DNA of 64,000 nt from VRUE01 sp963718775 (GCA_963718775.1 OY970377.1:186001-250000); one strand, 5' to 3'; positions 33,207-41,634 are shown, numbered from the stretch's first letter. The notes: generated from the sequence alone by a model not told the origin. Numbers and translations are program-made.

Positions 33207-33725
33207 ATGCCCGCGCCGCTGCCCTACACCGCAGACGTCTACGGCGAGATCCTCGACTTCGTCTACGCCGAGGCCGCCGCGCTCGACGAGCGCCGTCATC
33301 ACGACTGGCTGGCGATGCTCACCGACGACGTCGTCTACCGGATGCCGGTCCGCGTCACGACGGCGCACTCGCTCGACGACAGCTTGCTCGTCGACATGGC
33401 CCACTTCGACGAGGACCGCTACTCGCTGGTCAAGCGCGTCGAGCGCTTCGACACCGAGCATGCCTGGGCCGAGGACCCACCGTCGCGTACCCGGCGCTTC
33501 GTGACCAACGTCCGTGGCTGGCCAGGCGACGGCCCCGACGAGATTCTCAGCGCCGCCAGCGTGCTGCTCTTTCGCAGCCGCGGCGATCGCCAGCCACCCG
33601 ACCTGATCTCGGCCGGACGCCGCGACACCCTGCGCCGGGTGGACGGCCGCTTGAAGCTGGCGCAGCGCGAGCTGGCGGTCGACGAGTCGGTGCTGCGCAC
33701 CCAGAACCTGGCGGTGTTCCTGTGA
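33207..33725 (+). CDS. Ring-hydroxylating dioxygenase, beta subunit
   Basis: 172 aa, the normal small-subunit length. The sequence VYAEAAALDERRHHDWLAML, TDDVVYRMPVRVTTAHS, VDMAHFDEDRYSLVKRVER and the final DESVLRTQNLAVFL follow the NTF2-like fold of the family. It supports the alpha3beta3 structure and has no metal site. It begins immediately after the alpha subunit stop and overlaps the next gene as GTGA. Confidence 0.92.
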   Translation: MPAPLPYTADVYGEILDFVYAEAAALDERRHHDWLAMLTDDVVYRMPVRVTTAHSLDDSLLVDMAHFDEDRYSLVKRVERFDTEHAWAEDPPSRTRRFVTNVRGWPGDGPDEILSAASVLLFRSRGDRQPPDLISAGRRDTLRRVDGRLKLAQRELAVDESVLRTQNLAVFL

Positions 33726-33949
33726 CGCTGGACAGCACCGAGGGCACCGAGCTGGCCAACGAGTACGCGGCGGTCACCGTGCGCAAGGTGAGCACCGGCA
33801 ACGGCGTGCGACTGGAGATCGTCTCGCCAAGGCTGGGCCGTGGCATCCGCCTCGACCCGGTCGAGCTGGAGACGCTGACCTGGCAGTCGCACGAGACCTT
33901 CTCGGGGTTCCTGCAAACGCCGTTCGGCCCGGAGCCCGAGCCGGAATGA
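33722..33949 (+). CDS. Small protein conserved with aromatic dioxygenases
   Basis: 75 aa, GTG start overlapping the beta subunit stop by 4 bp. It contains ANEYAAVTVRKVSTGNG, LEIVSPRLGRGIRLDPVELE and ETFSGFLQTPFGPE. Short proteins of this type are often misannotated as dihydrodiol dehydrogenase fragments because they sit between dioxygenase and dehydrogenase genes; it has no Rossmann fold. It is not a ferredoxin: there is no Cys. The role is unknown, perhaps assembly or stability of the dioxygenase. It overlaps the next gene as ATGA. Confidence 0.7.
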   Translation: MTLDSTEGTELANEYAAVTVRKVSTGNGVRLEIVSPRLGRGIRLDPVELETLTWQSHETFSGFLQTPFGPEPEPE

Positions 33950-34725
33950 GATGGCTGGAGGGACAGGTTGCGCTGCTATCGGGCGGCGGATCGGGGATCG
34001 GGCGGGCCGCGCTCGACGCCTTCCTGCAGGAGGGCGCAGTGGTCTGCGTCCTCGAGCGTGACGAGGAGAAGTGCGCAGTGCTGGCGGAGCTCGGCAGCCG
34101 CGTCCACGTCGTGCAAGGGGACGCCACCTCGGCGGCCGACAACGCGCGCGCCGTGGCCGAGACGGTCGAACGCTTCGAGACGCTCGACACGGTGACCACC
34201 TTCGTCGGCGTCTTCGACAGCTACACGCCGCTGGCCGAGATCCCGCCGGAGCAGTTCGACGCCGCCTTCGCCGAGGCGTTCACGGTCAACGTCGCCTCCG
34301 TCCTGCAGGCAGCGCGCGCCGCCGGCCCGCAGCTGGTCGACAGCCGCGGCAGCATGATCGTCACCTGCTCGAGCTCGAGCTACTACGCCGGCCGCGGCGG
34401 CACGCTGTACGTCGCGACCAAGCACGCGCTGCGCGGTGTCGTCGTGCAGCTGGCCCACGAGATGGCTCCGCACGTGCGAGTCAACGGGGTCGCCCCCGGC
34501 GGCACGCTGGAGACCGACCTGCGCGGCATGGCCAGCCTCGGACAGGCCGGCGATCGCCTCGACGACCGGCCCGAGCGCGAGGCGGCGCTGCGTGCCCGCA
34601 CGCCGCTCGAGGTGGCACTTCGCTCCGGAGACCACGCCGGCGCTTACGTCTACCTGGCAAGCGACCGGGCGCGCGGGCTGAGCGGCGAGATCATCCGATC
34701 CGACGGCGGGCTGGCGGCGCGGTGA
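33946..34725 (+). CDS. cis-Dihydrodiol dehydrogenase (SDR family)
   Basis: 259 aa. NAD-binding motif GGGSGIGRAALDAF, a downstream Asp-rich segment, a catalytic Ser in IVTCSSSSYYAG, and the YxxxK pair in LYVATKHALRG. The family of this start (MRWLEGQVALLSGGGSGIGR) includes BphB/HcaB-type dihydrodiol dehydrogenases. In this operon it would oxidise the cis-dihydrodiol made by the dioxygenase to the catechol-type product. The start overlaps the previous gene and the stop overlaps the next, so expression is coupled. Confidence 0.85.
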   Translation: MRWLEGQVALLSGGGSGIGRAALDAFLQEGAVVCVLERDEEKCAVLAELGSRVHVVQGDATSAADNARAVAETVERFETLDTVTTFVGVFDSYTPLAEIPPEQFDAAFAEAFTVNVASVLQAARAAGPQLVDSRGSMIVTCSSSSYYAGRGGTLYVATKHALRGVVVQLAHEMAPHVRVNGVAPGGTLETDLRGMASLGQAGDRLDDRPEREAALRARTPLEVALRSGDHAGAYVYLASDRARGLSGEIIRSDGGLAAR

Positions 34726-35450
34726 CGGTGCACGCCGACAGGCCACGCCTGCGGGCGACCGTGGCGGCGGCGTGCCGGGTGCTGGCTCGGCGGGACCTGG
34801 TCGACGGCGTCCTCGGGCACGTCTCGGCGCGCGTGGCGGACGACGCGCTGATCGTCCGCTGTCGTGACGGCGAGGGCGAGCGTGGGCTGGCGAGGACCGG
34901 CCCCTGGGACGTTTGGCGAGTGGACCTCGACGGACGGCCACTCGACCTGCCCGACGGCTACGTGCCGCCGAAGGAGCTGCCGATCCACGCCGAGCTGATG
35001 CGGGCACGGCCCGAGGTCGGCGCGGTGATCCACGCCCACCCCCCCGCGGCGCTGCTTGCGGGCCTTGCCAGGCTGACCCCGCGGCCGGTCTTCGGCGCCT
35101 ACAACATCCCGGCGCTGCGTCTGGCGCTCGACGGCGTGCCGGTCTTCGACAACGCCTCGTTGATCACCAGCCGCCAGCTGGCACTCGAGCTGCTCGCGGC
35201 GATGGGAGAGCGGTCGGTGTGCCTGATGCGCGGACACGGCATCACCGTCGCCGCGGAAACGGTCGAGCAGGCGACGGTGCTTGCCGTCAACCTCGAGGCG
35301 CTGCTCTCGGTGACCGTCGACCTCGCCCGCCTTGGGGTCACGCCACCCGAGCTGACCGAGACCGAGCTCGCCTCGCTGCCGGACCTGGGCCCATCCTTCA
35401 ACGACCAGCTCGCCTGGCAGGCACTCGTCGCCGAGGCCGACGGTGGCTGA
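34722..35450 (+). CDS. Class II aldolase-fold decarboxylase (3,4-dihydroxyphthalate decarboxylase-like)
   Basis: 242 aa, GTG start overlapping the dehydrogenase stop. Class II aldolase/adducin fold: GVLGHVSARVADDALIVRCR, PIHAELMRARPEVGAVIHAH (metal His pair HxH) and a later His in MRGHGITVAAETVE. The gene lies between a dihydrodiol dehydrogenase and protocatechuate dioxygenase. It is best explained as the enzyme that decarboxylates 3,4-dihydroxyphthalate to protocatechuate, as PhtC-type proteins of this fold do. Other roles for the fold (fuculose-phosphate aldolase) fit the neighbours poorly. Confidence 0.8.
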   Translation: MTVHADRPRLRATVAAACRVLARRDLVDGVLGHVSARVADDALIVRCRDGEGERGLARTGPWDVWRVDLDGRPLDLPDGYVPPKELPIHAELMRARPEVGAVIHAHPPAALLAGLARLTPRPVFGAYNIPALRLALDGVPVFDNASLITSRQLALELLAAMGERSVCLMRGHGITVAAETVEQATVLAVNLEALLSVTVDLARLGVTPPELTETELASLPDLGPSFNDQLAWQALVAEADGG

Positions 35451-36147
35451 GTCACGCCCCCACCGTCCCGATCCCGAGGGCGTCCGTCCGCCGCTGAGCA
35501 TTCCGGCCTATCGGGGCAGTGAGCTGCGCGTGCCGCGGCGCCCGCTCGTGATCGCACCGGCCACGCTGGTTGAATTACACGGCCCGATCTACGGGGGCGG
35601 CCGCGTCCTTCCCGGCGACGCCGACCTGACCCGCCAGCACCGTGGCGATCCGCTCGGCGAGCGGATCGCCGTCGCCGGGCGCGTGCTTGACGGCGACGGC
35701 CGACCGCTGCCCAACACTCTGATCGAGGTCTGGCAGGCCAACGCGGCCGGGCGCTACACCCATGCCGGCGACCGCCATCCGGCGCCGCTGGACCCGAACT
35801 TCAGCGGCGCCGGCCGCTGCCTAACCGACGCCGAGGGGCGCTACCGCTTCACGACGATCAAGCCCGGCGCCTACCCGTGGGCAAACCACTACAACGCCTG
35901 GCGACCTGCACACATCCACTTCTCGCTGTTCGGGCGGGCGTTCGCCCAGCGTCTGATCACGCAGATGTACTTCCCAGGCGACCCGCTGCTCGAGCTGGAC
36001 CCGATCTTCAATTCCGTTTCCGACCTGGCGGGCCGTGAGCGACTGATCAGCCAGCTCGATCTCGAAGCGACCGAGCCGATGTGGGCGCTCGGCTACCGCT
36101 TCGACATCGTCCTGCGCAGCCGCGCGGCGACGCCAATGGAGGGTTGA
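35443..36147 (+). CDS. pcaH: Protocatechuate 3,4-dioxygenase, beta subunit
   Basis: 234 aa. It cleaves protocatechuate between the two hydroxyls (intradiol), giving 3-carboxy-cis,cis-muconate. The iron ligands of the intradiol family are in place: Tyr in AGRYTHAGD, Tyr in YPWANHYNAWRPAHIHFSLF (with the His-x-His). The central motif is VLDGDGRPLPNTLIEVWQAN. The GTG start overlaps the preceding gene by 8 bp. The alpha subunit gene follows after 3 bp. Confidence 0.95.
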   Translation: MAESRPHRPDPEGVRPPLSIPAYRGSELRVPRRPLVIAPATLVELHGPIYGGGRVLPGDADLTRQHRGDPLGERIAVAGRVLDGDGRPLPNTLIEVWQANAAGRYTHAGDRHPAPLDPNFSGAGRCLTDAEGRYRFTTIKPGAYPWANHYNAWRPAHIHFSLFGRAFAQRLITQMYFPGDPLLELDPIFNSVSDLAGRERLISQLDLEATEPMWALGYRFDIVLRSRAATPMEG

Positions 36148-36150
36148 CGG

Positions 36151-36639
36151 TTGCTCGTCAGCACTCCACCGCAAACCGTTGGCCCCTTCTTCTCGATTGG
36201 CCTCGGTGGCAGCTCCCATGGCGAGGTCGTCGACCCGGGGCTTGCCGGCGCCGTCGAGATCGCCGGCATCGTTCGCGACGGAGCAGGCCAGCCGGTGCCC
36301 GATGCGCTGATCGAGCTGTCGCAGGTGGAGGGCTGCGCCCGGGCGGCTACCGCAGAGGACGGGAGCTTCAGCTTTCTCACGGTCAAGCCCGATCCAGTAC
36401 CGAGCCTCGACGGAATACCGCAGGCTCCCCACATCGTCGTCTCGGTGTTCGCTCGCGGGCTGCTCAGGCGCCTCGTCACGAGGATCTACTTTCCAGACGA
36501 GCCCGATGCCAACGCGGTCGATCCGCTGCTTCGCGACCTCGGCGACAGCGCGACGCTGATCGCCCGACCCGAGGACGACGGCCTGCGCTTCGACATTGCC
36601 CTGCAGGGGCAGAACGAGACGGTCTTCCTCAATGTCTGA
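36151..36639 (+). CDS. pcaG: Protocatechuate 3,4-dioxygenase, alpha subunit
   Basis: 162 aa, slightly short for the family (about 180-200). It shows PPQTVGPFFSIGLGG, GQPVPDALIELSQ and PHIVVSVFARGLLRRLVTRI, the intradiol fold without the iron ligands, as expected for the alpha chain. The TTG start at 36151 has GGAGGG about 8 bases upstream. It forms the alpha-beta protomer with PcaH. It overlaps pcaB by 8 bp. Confidence 0.9.
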   Translation: MLVSTPPQTVGPFFSIGLGGSSHGEVVDPGLAGAVEIAGIVRDGAGQPVPDALIELSQVEGCARAATAEDGSFSFLTVKPDPVPSLDGIPQAPHIVVSVFARGLLRRLVTRIYFPDEPDANAVDPLLRDLGDSATLIARPEDDGLRFDIALQGQNETVFLNV

Positions 36640-37804
36640 GGCGCTCTTCGACGCCAGCCTCGTGCCCGCGGAGCTCGCCCAGGCGACTGGGCAGAGCGCC
36701 TGGGTGGAAGCGATGCTCGAGGTCGAGATCGCGCTTGCTGCCGTTCAGGCCGAGCTTGGGCTGATCCCCAGGTCCGCGGCCGAGGCGATCGCCGCCGCCT
36801 CCGACTCGATGGGTCTCGATCCAACCGTGCTGGGCGAGGAAGCCGCGCTCACAGGCACGCCGGCGGATCCGCTCGTCCGCGCCCTGCGCGCCGCCGTCGA
36901 CGGTGAAGCGGCGCGCTGGGTACACCACGGCGCCACCAGCCAGGACGTCGTCGACAGCGCCGCGATGCTCGTCGCGCGGCGTGCGCTCGCGCAGGTCGAA
37001 CCGGCGCTGGCGGCGGCGTCGGGCGCCTGCGCCGAGCTGGCCGAGCGCCACCGGGCAACGCCGATGCTCGCCCGTACGCTGCTGCAGCCCGCCCTGCCGA
37101 CCACGTTCGGGCTGGTTGCCGCCCGTTGGCTCGTGGGGATCGACGCTGCCCGGAAGCGCCTACGTGGCGTCGCCGAGCAGCGGCTGGCCGTCCAGCTCGG
37201 CGGCCCCGCCGGCACGCTCGCTGCCCTCGATGGGAACGGCCCGGCGGTTGCCGCGGCGCTCGCGCAGCGACTGGGCCTCGCAGAGCCAGTGCTGCCCTGG
37301 CACACGCTTCGCGGGCCGGTTCATGCGCTCGCCGGAGCCCTCGACGAGGCTGCCGGCGCGGTCGGCAAGGCGGCCCTCGACGTCGTGCTGCTCGCCCAAG
37401 CCGAGGTCGGCGAGGTCGCCGAGCCCGACGACGGCGGTCGTGGCGGCTCCTCCTCGCTGCCGCACAAGCACAACCCGATCGGCAGCGTGCTCGCCCTCGC
37501 CGGGGCGCGGCGCGTACACGCGGCGGCGATGCTGCTGACCGGCGCGATGCTGCAGGAGCACGAGCGCTCGGCGACTGGCGCATGGCACAGCGAGTGGGCG
37601 CCGCTGAGCGAGGCGCTCGCCCTCACAGGCGGAGTCGCGGCGACCATGGCCGGCGTCCTCGGCGGCCTGGTGGCGCACCCCGAGCGGATGGAGGAGAACC
37701 TCGCCGCGAGCGGCGTCGCCGAGCTCGGCATCGCACTCGACCCCGCCACCAACCTCGCCGCCGCCGGCGCCCTCGTCGATCGCGCCCTGGAGCACCACCA
37801 ATGA
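36632..37804 (+). CDS. pcaB: 3-Carboxy-cis,cis-muconate cycloisomerase
   Basis: 390 aa of the fumarase/aspartase superfamily. It has the signature GSSSLPHKHNPIGSVLAL, HHGATSQDVVDSAAM (active-site His/Thr region) and the helical core. The enzyme cyclises 3-carboxymuconate to 4-carboxymuconolactone. It is shorter than some PcaB proteins (about 450 aa), lacking the extended C-terminus. ATG 36632 lies inside the end of pcaG. A perfect hairpin (37806-37854) begins one base after its stop codon. Confidence 0.93.
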   Translation: MSEALFDASLVPAELAQATGQSAWVEAMLEVEIALAAVQAELGLIPRSAAEAIAAASDSMGLDPTVLGEEAALTGTPADPLVRALRAAVDGEAARWVHHGATSQDVVDSAAMLVARRALAQVEPALAAASGACAELAERHRATPMLARTLLQPALPTTFGLVAARWLVGIDAARKRLRGVAEQRLAVQLGGPAGTLAALDGNGPAVAAALAQRLGLAEPVLPWHTLRGPVHALAGALDEAAGAVGKAALDVVLLAQAEVGEVAEPDDGGRGGSSSLPHKHNPIGSVLALAGARRVHAAAMLLTGAMLQEHERSATGAWHSEWAPLSEALALTGGVAATMAGVLGGLVAHPERMEENLAASGVAELGIALDPATNLAAAGALVDRALEHHQ

Positions 37805-37805
37805 G

Positions 37806-37854
37806 CTTCCGGTGCGCTTTTTGCTCTCCATGCGTCCATAAAGCGCACCGGAAG
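37806..37854. repeat. Inverted-repeat element between pcaB and pcaL
   Basis: Perfect 15-bp arms CTTCCGGTGCGCTTT (37806-37820) and AAAGCGCACCGGAAG (37840-37854), loop of 19 nt. It starts one base after the pcaB stop and ends 8 bp before the pcaL ATG, so it fills the only real gap in an otherwise overlapping operon. It could attenuate or process the transcript, and its build matches the other variable-arm palindromes. Confidence 0.55.
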
Positions 37855-37862
37855 GCAATGCG

Positions 37863-38996
37863 ATGACCGTGCGGCTCAGCCACCGCTTTGATGGTCCCGA
37901 CGATGCGCCCGTCGTCGTCCTCGCCGGCTCGCTGGGGACCACCACGGCGATGTGGGACGCGCAGGTGCCGGCGCTCGCCAAGCGCTACCGAGTGCTGCGC
38001 TTCGACCACCGCGGCCACGGCGCCTCCGAGGCTCCGCCGGGGCCGTACGCGATCGACGAGATGGGCCGCGACGTCCTGGCCCTGCTCGACGAGCACGGCA
38101 TCGGCAAGGCGTCCTTTTGCGGCCTCTCGCTCGGCGGCATGGTCGGTATCTGGCTGGCCGCCGCAGCTCCGCAGCGGATCGAGCGACTGGCATTGCTCTG
38201 CACCTCGGCGCAACTCGGCACGCCCGCTGGATGGGACGAACGCATTGCCGACCTGCGGAGCGGTGGCATCGAGAGCGTCGCCGACGCGGTCGTGGCGCGC
38301 TGGTTCACCGACGACTTCGCGGCGCGCGAGCCAGAGACAGTCGCGCACTGGCGAGGCGTGCTCACCGGCACATCGCTCGAGGGCTACGCCGGCTGCTGCG
38401 CGGCGATCCGGGACGTCGACCTACGTGACCGGCTGGCGGCGATCGCCGCGCCGACGCTGATCGTCGCCGGGCTGCAGGATCTGGCGACGCCGGTCGAGCA
38501 CCAGGCCACGCTCGCCGCCCGCATTCCCGCAGCGCGGCTGACCGTGCTGGACGGGGCCGCCCACCTGGCCGCGGTCGAGCAGGGGCCGGCGGTCGCCGGC
38601 GCGCTCCTCGATCACCTTGACGGCAGCGTCGACCGCCACGCGCGCGGCACAGCGGTGCGCCGGGCGGTTCTCGGCGACGCTCACGTCGACGCCGCGGTGG
38701 CCGCGACTACGGAGTTCACCGAGGACTTCCAGCGCTACCTCACCGGTGCGGCCTGGGCGGACGTCTGGGATCGCGACGGGATCGACAGGCGCATGCGCAG
38801 CGCGATCACGCTTACCGCGCTGCTCGCCGTCAACCGCATGGAGGAGTTCGCGTTGCACGTTCGCGCCGCTCGCCGCAACGGGCTGAGTCGCGAGGAGATC
38901 GGCGAGATCGTCCTCAACTCCGCGGTCTACCTCGGCGTGCCGGCAGCCAACGACGGGTTTCGCGTAGCGGCGCGGGCCCTTGCCGAGGAGCCATAG
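37863..38996 (+). CDS. pcaL: Fused 3-oxoadipate enol-lactonase and 4-carboxymuconolactone decarboxylase
   Basis: 377 aa. Residues 1-255 are an alpha/beta hydrolase (PcaD) with nucleophile motif FCGLSLGGMVG, oxyanion region LAGSLGTTTAMW and catalytic His in GAAHLAAVEQG. Residues 265-377 are the PcaC carboxymuconolactone decarboxylase (GDAHVDAAVAATTEFTEDFQ, AITLTALLAVNRMEEFALHV, GEIVLNSAVYLGVPAANDGF). The fusion is typical of actinobacteria. Together with PcaHG and PcaB it completes the path from protocatechuate to 3-oxoadipate. Confidence 0.95.
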   Translation: MTVRLSHRFDGPDDAPVVVLAGSLGTTTAMWDAQVPALAKRYRVLRFDHRGHGASEAPPGPYAIDEMGRDVLALLDEHGIGKASFCGLSLGGMVGIWLAAAAPQRIERLALLCTSAQLGTPAGWDERIADLRSGGIESVADAVVARWFTDDFAAREPETVAHWRGVLTGTSLEGYAGCCAAIRDVDLRDRLAAIAAPTLIVAGLQDLATPVEHQATLAARIPAARLTVLDGAAHLAAVEQGPAVAGALLDHLDGSVDRHARGTAVRRAVLGDAHVDAAVAATTEFTEDFQRYLTGAAWADVWDRDGIDRRMRSAITLTALLAVNRMEEFALHVRAARRNGLSREEIGEIVLNSAVYLGVPAANDGFRVAARALAEEP

Positions 38997-38999
38997 GCG

Positions 39000-39025
39000 A
39001 ATGGCTAAGGATCTTGCCAGCCATT
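39000..39025 (+). terminator. Stem-loops after pcaL
   Basis: AATGGCT (39000-39006) pairs with AGCCATT (39019-39025). A second short stem, CCCCTATTCGGGG, follows at about 39033-39045. These lie in the 93-bp gap before the next gene. There is no U-tract; it could be a weak terminator or a processing site. Confidence 0.3.
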
Positions 39026-39089
39026 TGTATTTCCCCTATTCGGGGAGAGGATGGGAGGATGCCAAGATCATTTGGAGCAAAGGAGCGGG

Positions 39090-39488
39090 ATGTTGGCCAC
39101 AGACGTAGGCGCCGAAACCAGGGACTTCCTGCGGCGCTATTACGAGGCGATCGATCAGCGACGCACCGAGGAGGCCCTAGCCAGCTTCGCCCCGGACGCG
39201 ACCGTGCAAGCGTCCAACGAGCCCGCGCAACCCTGGATGCAGGGCCTGCAGGCAATGGCAGGTCAGCTCCGCGGCGTCGCCGGCACCCGCCACGCGATCA
39301 CGCGGCTGGTCCAGGGCGCCGACGGTGAAGCGGCCTACGAGCTCGACGTCACCTACGTGCTCGAGAGCGGCGAGGAGATCACCCTGGCCGGCGCGGTCTT
39401 CTGCGTGATCCGCGACGAACGCTTCCACCACCAGGGCCTCTACGTCGACCTCGCTCCGGTCCGCGACGCGATCAGGCGGGCCGGCTGA
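39090..39488 (+). CDS. SnoaL/NTF2-like protein
   Basis: 132 aa. FLRRYYEAIDQRRTEEALAS, FAPDATVQASNEPAQPWMQG and a beta-sheet C-terminus (AFCVIRDERFHHQGLYVDLA) match the NTF2-like fold. ATG at 39090 is chosen because AAAGGAGCGGG directly precedes it; the frame is open further up but without a ribosome binding site. It probably binds or isomerises an intermediate of the pathway; the exact substrate is unknown. One base separates it from the next start. Confidence 0.75.
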   Translation: MLATDVGAETRDFLRRYYEAIDQRRTEEALASFAPDATVQASNEPAQPWMQGLQAMAGQLRGVAGTRHAITRLVQGADGEAAYELDVTYVLESGEEITLAGAVFCVIRDERFHHQGLYVDLAPVRDAIRRAG

Positions 39489-39489
39489 G

Positions 39490-40662
39490 ATGGCGAGCAT
39501 CCGCAAAGGCAAGATCCCCTACGCGCCGAGTGGCGTCGGCGACTACACCGAGGAGATCTACTCGCTGAAGGGGTTCTTCGGCGAGTGGGCTCATCTCTAC
39601 CGCCGTGAGAACCTCGCCCACCCGCTGCGCTGGTCCGACGAGCGCCTGATGTACAGCGGGCTGGACTCAGGGGCGCTGAGCGCCTCCGATGCCACCGACC
39701 CACGCGGCGAGCCGCTGCGGCTGATGGAGGGCGAGGGACACGCGGTGTCGCTCTCTCAGCGCACGGCGCCGATGCCGTTCGCCGAGAAGAACGTCGACTC
39801 CCACCAGATCCGCTTCTACCATCGCGGCAGCTTCCGGCTCGAGACCGAGCTGGGGCCGCTCGAGGTCGAGGAGGGCGACTTCGTCGTCATCCCGCGCGGG
39901 CTGATCTACCGCGAGACGCCACTGAGCGACGACGGCAACGCCGTCTTCGTCTTCGAGACCACGGCTTCGATCTGCCTGGCCAAGAGCATGTGGGACAGCG
40001 TCGGCTACGCGAGCCTCTTCATCGACTACTCGGCGATGGAGGTGCCCGAGCCGGCCGGCGGCGAGATCGGCGGCGAGACGGAGGTGCGGGTCCGCTGCGA
40101 AGGCGAGTTGCAGACGATGGTCTACAGCCACGATCCCTGTCGCGACGTGGTCGGCTGGATCGGCGATCCCGTCCTCTTCAAGATGAGCATCTGGGCCGTC
40201 CCCGGCGCCGGCACCAGTCGCGGGCACCTGACTCCGCCGGCGGGCTGCATCCTGCTTGGCGAGAACAAGGAGTTCTTCTTCAACGCCCTGGCGATGCAGC
40301 CGTTCCCGAACACACCCTCGCCAAACGGCAGCATCGGCGCCCCCTCGCATCTCAACGACTACGACGAGCTCTGGCTCACCCACCGCTCGCGGATCGCCCC
40401 CGAGGATCACCTCTGGCTACTGCCACGCACGCTGCCGCACCCCGGCTTCAAGATGCCGACGGTCTACCCGTCGAACCCGGTGCGTGAGATCCGCGAGATG
40501 CGCCTCAACTTCGACACGAAGACGCCGCTGCGCTGGACAGAGGGGGCACGCGCGGCGCTGTTCGACGACCCGCTCGTCGCCCAGTACACGAGCTTCATGG
40601 GCCTGCCGTTGGAGGCCGTCCCGGCCCACCTCCGCGAGCGTTCCAGCGCGGAAGAGAAATGA
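39490..40662 (+). CDS. Cupin-type dioxygenase of the homogentisate 1,2-dioxygenase family
   Basis: 390 aa. The N-terminal EEIYSLKGFFGEWAHLYRRE and the double-cupin core (DSHQIRFYHRGSFRLETELG, FVVIPRGLIYRETPLSDDG) fit the homogentisate dioxygenase fold. The C-terminal iron-binding part (TLPHPGFKMPTVYPSNPV and LNDYDELWLTHRS) is diverged from classic HmgA. Since the operon leads to protocatechuate and no homogentisate genes are nearby, the real substrate may be another aromatic or a pathway intermediate. It overlaps the next start as ATGA. Confidence 0.65.
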   Translation: MASIRKGKIPYAPSGVGDYTEEIYSLKGFFGEWAHLYRRENLAHPLRWSDERLMYSGLDSGALSASDATDPRGEPLRLMEGEGHAVSLSQRTAPMPFAEKNVDSHQIRFYHRGSFRLETELGPLEVEEGDFVVIPRGLIYRETPLSDDGNAVFVFETTASICLAKSMWDSVGYASLFIDYSAMEVPEPAGGEIGGETEVRVRCEGELQTMVYSHDPCRDVVGWIGDPVLFKMSIWAVPGAGTSRGHLTPPAGCILLGENKEFFFNALAMQPFPNTPSPNGSIGAPSHLNDYDELWLTHRSRIAPEDHLWLLPRTLPHPGFKMPTVYPSNPVREIREMRLNFDTKTPLRWTEGARAALFDDPLVAQYTSFMGLPLEAVPAHLRERSSAEEK

Positions 40663-41634
40663 GCACGGTGGCCCGCGACACGGCACGGCCGGTTGGAGCG
40701 GGCTGGAACGACGAAGCCGACGCGGTGATCGGCGGGGACCTCGCCACGGCCCTCGCGTACGCGACGCCCGCGCAGGGCGTCGTCGTCGCGCCGATCACGA
40801 CCGCCGGAGTGCGCGACCGCGAGGCCGGCACGGTGACGTTCACGACCTCGCTTGGCTTCGGCAGGAAGCTGGAGCGCATCCGCAGCGCCAACCAGGTGGC
40901 GCTCGCGTTTCACGCCCGCGAGCACGGCTTCGCCGACGGGCCGGCCTTCGTCCTCGTCCAGGGCCAGGCGACGATCGGCTGGACCGACCTCGCCGCGCAG
41001 CGCACCGCGCTGCTCGAGGGCATGCTGCGCTTCTCCGGCCCGCCGAAGTCGGGCCGCTTCTGGAACTGGTGGATGCGCGAGTACTACGTGCAGCGGGTAC
41101 CGGTCGCCGTCGCCGTCGAGCGAGTGACGACCTGGCCGGACCCCACCGGCAGAGAGGCGCCCACCATCCACGGCATTCCCGTGGCCGTCGTACCACCCGA
41201 TGCTCAGGCAGCTCCCACGGGCGGCGTCGCACCACGCGTCTCGGCCCGCCGCGCCGGCGGGCGCTTGCGCTCGCTGCCGCACCTGCTGCTTGGCTGGGTT
41301 GGCGCCGACGGCTTTCCAACCGTTGCCCCGGTGATCGTCGAGGCAGCCGACCGCGACGGACTGACGCTGCTGGACCCAACCGGGACCGTTCCGCCGGGGG
41401 CCCGCCGGGCGGGACTCGTCGGCCACAGCTTCGGTCCCGGCGCTCACGGCGCTCAAGGCCCAGCAACACACCGGCTGGCTCGAAGTGGGCAGCGCAGGCA
41501 TTCGCTACTCGCCCCACACCCAGCATCGCTACCGCACGCCGCGCGGCACAGTCCCGACCTCGCTGGTCAACGGCGGCAAGGCCAAGCGCGGCCTACGCCG
41601 GGAACGCCGCGCGGGGGCCCTGGCGGCTCAGTGA
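40659..41634 (+). CDS. PNPOx-like (pyridoxamine 5'-phosphate oxidase fold) protein, frame interrupted
   Basis: The first 258 residues (VVVAPITTAGVRDREAGTVT, FTTSLGFGRKLERIRSANQV, ALAFHAREHGFADG) have the split-barrel flavin/F420-binding pattern. A second PNPOx-like half follows (GWVGADGFPTVAPVIVEAAD). Near 41434-41440 one extra base shifts the frame. Without it the protein continues PALTALKAQQHTGWLEVGSA and RYRTPRGTVPTSLVNGGKAK, and ends with TGA at 41632-41634, overlapping the next GTG. Repaired length is about 324 aa. A redox role with flavin or F420 is likely; the substrate is unknown. Confidence 0.7.
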
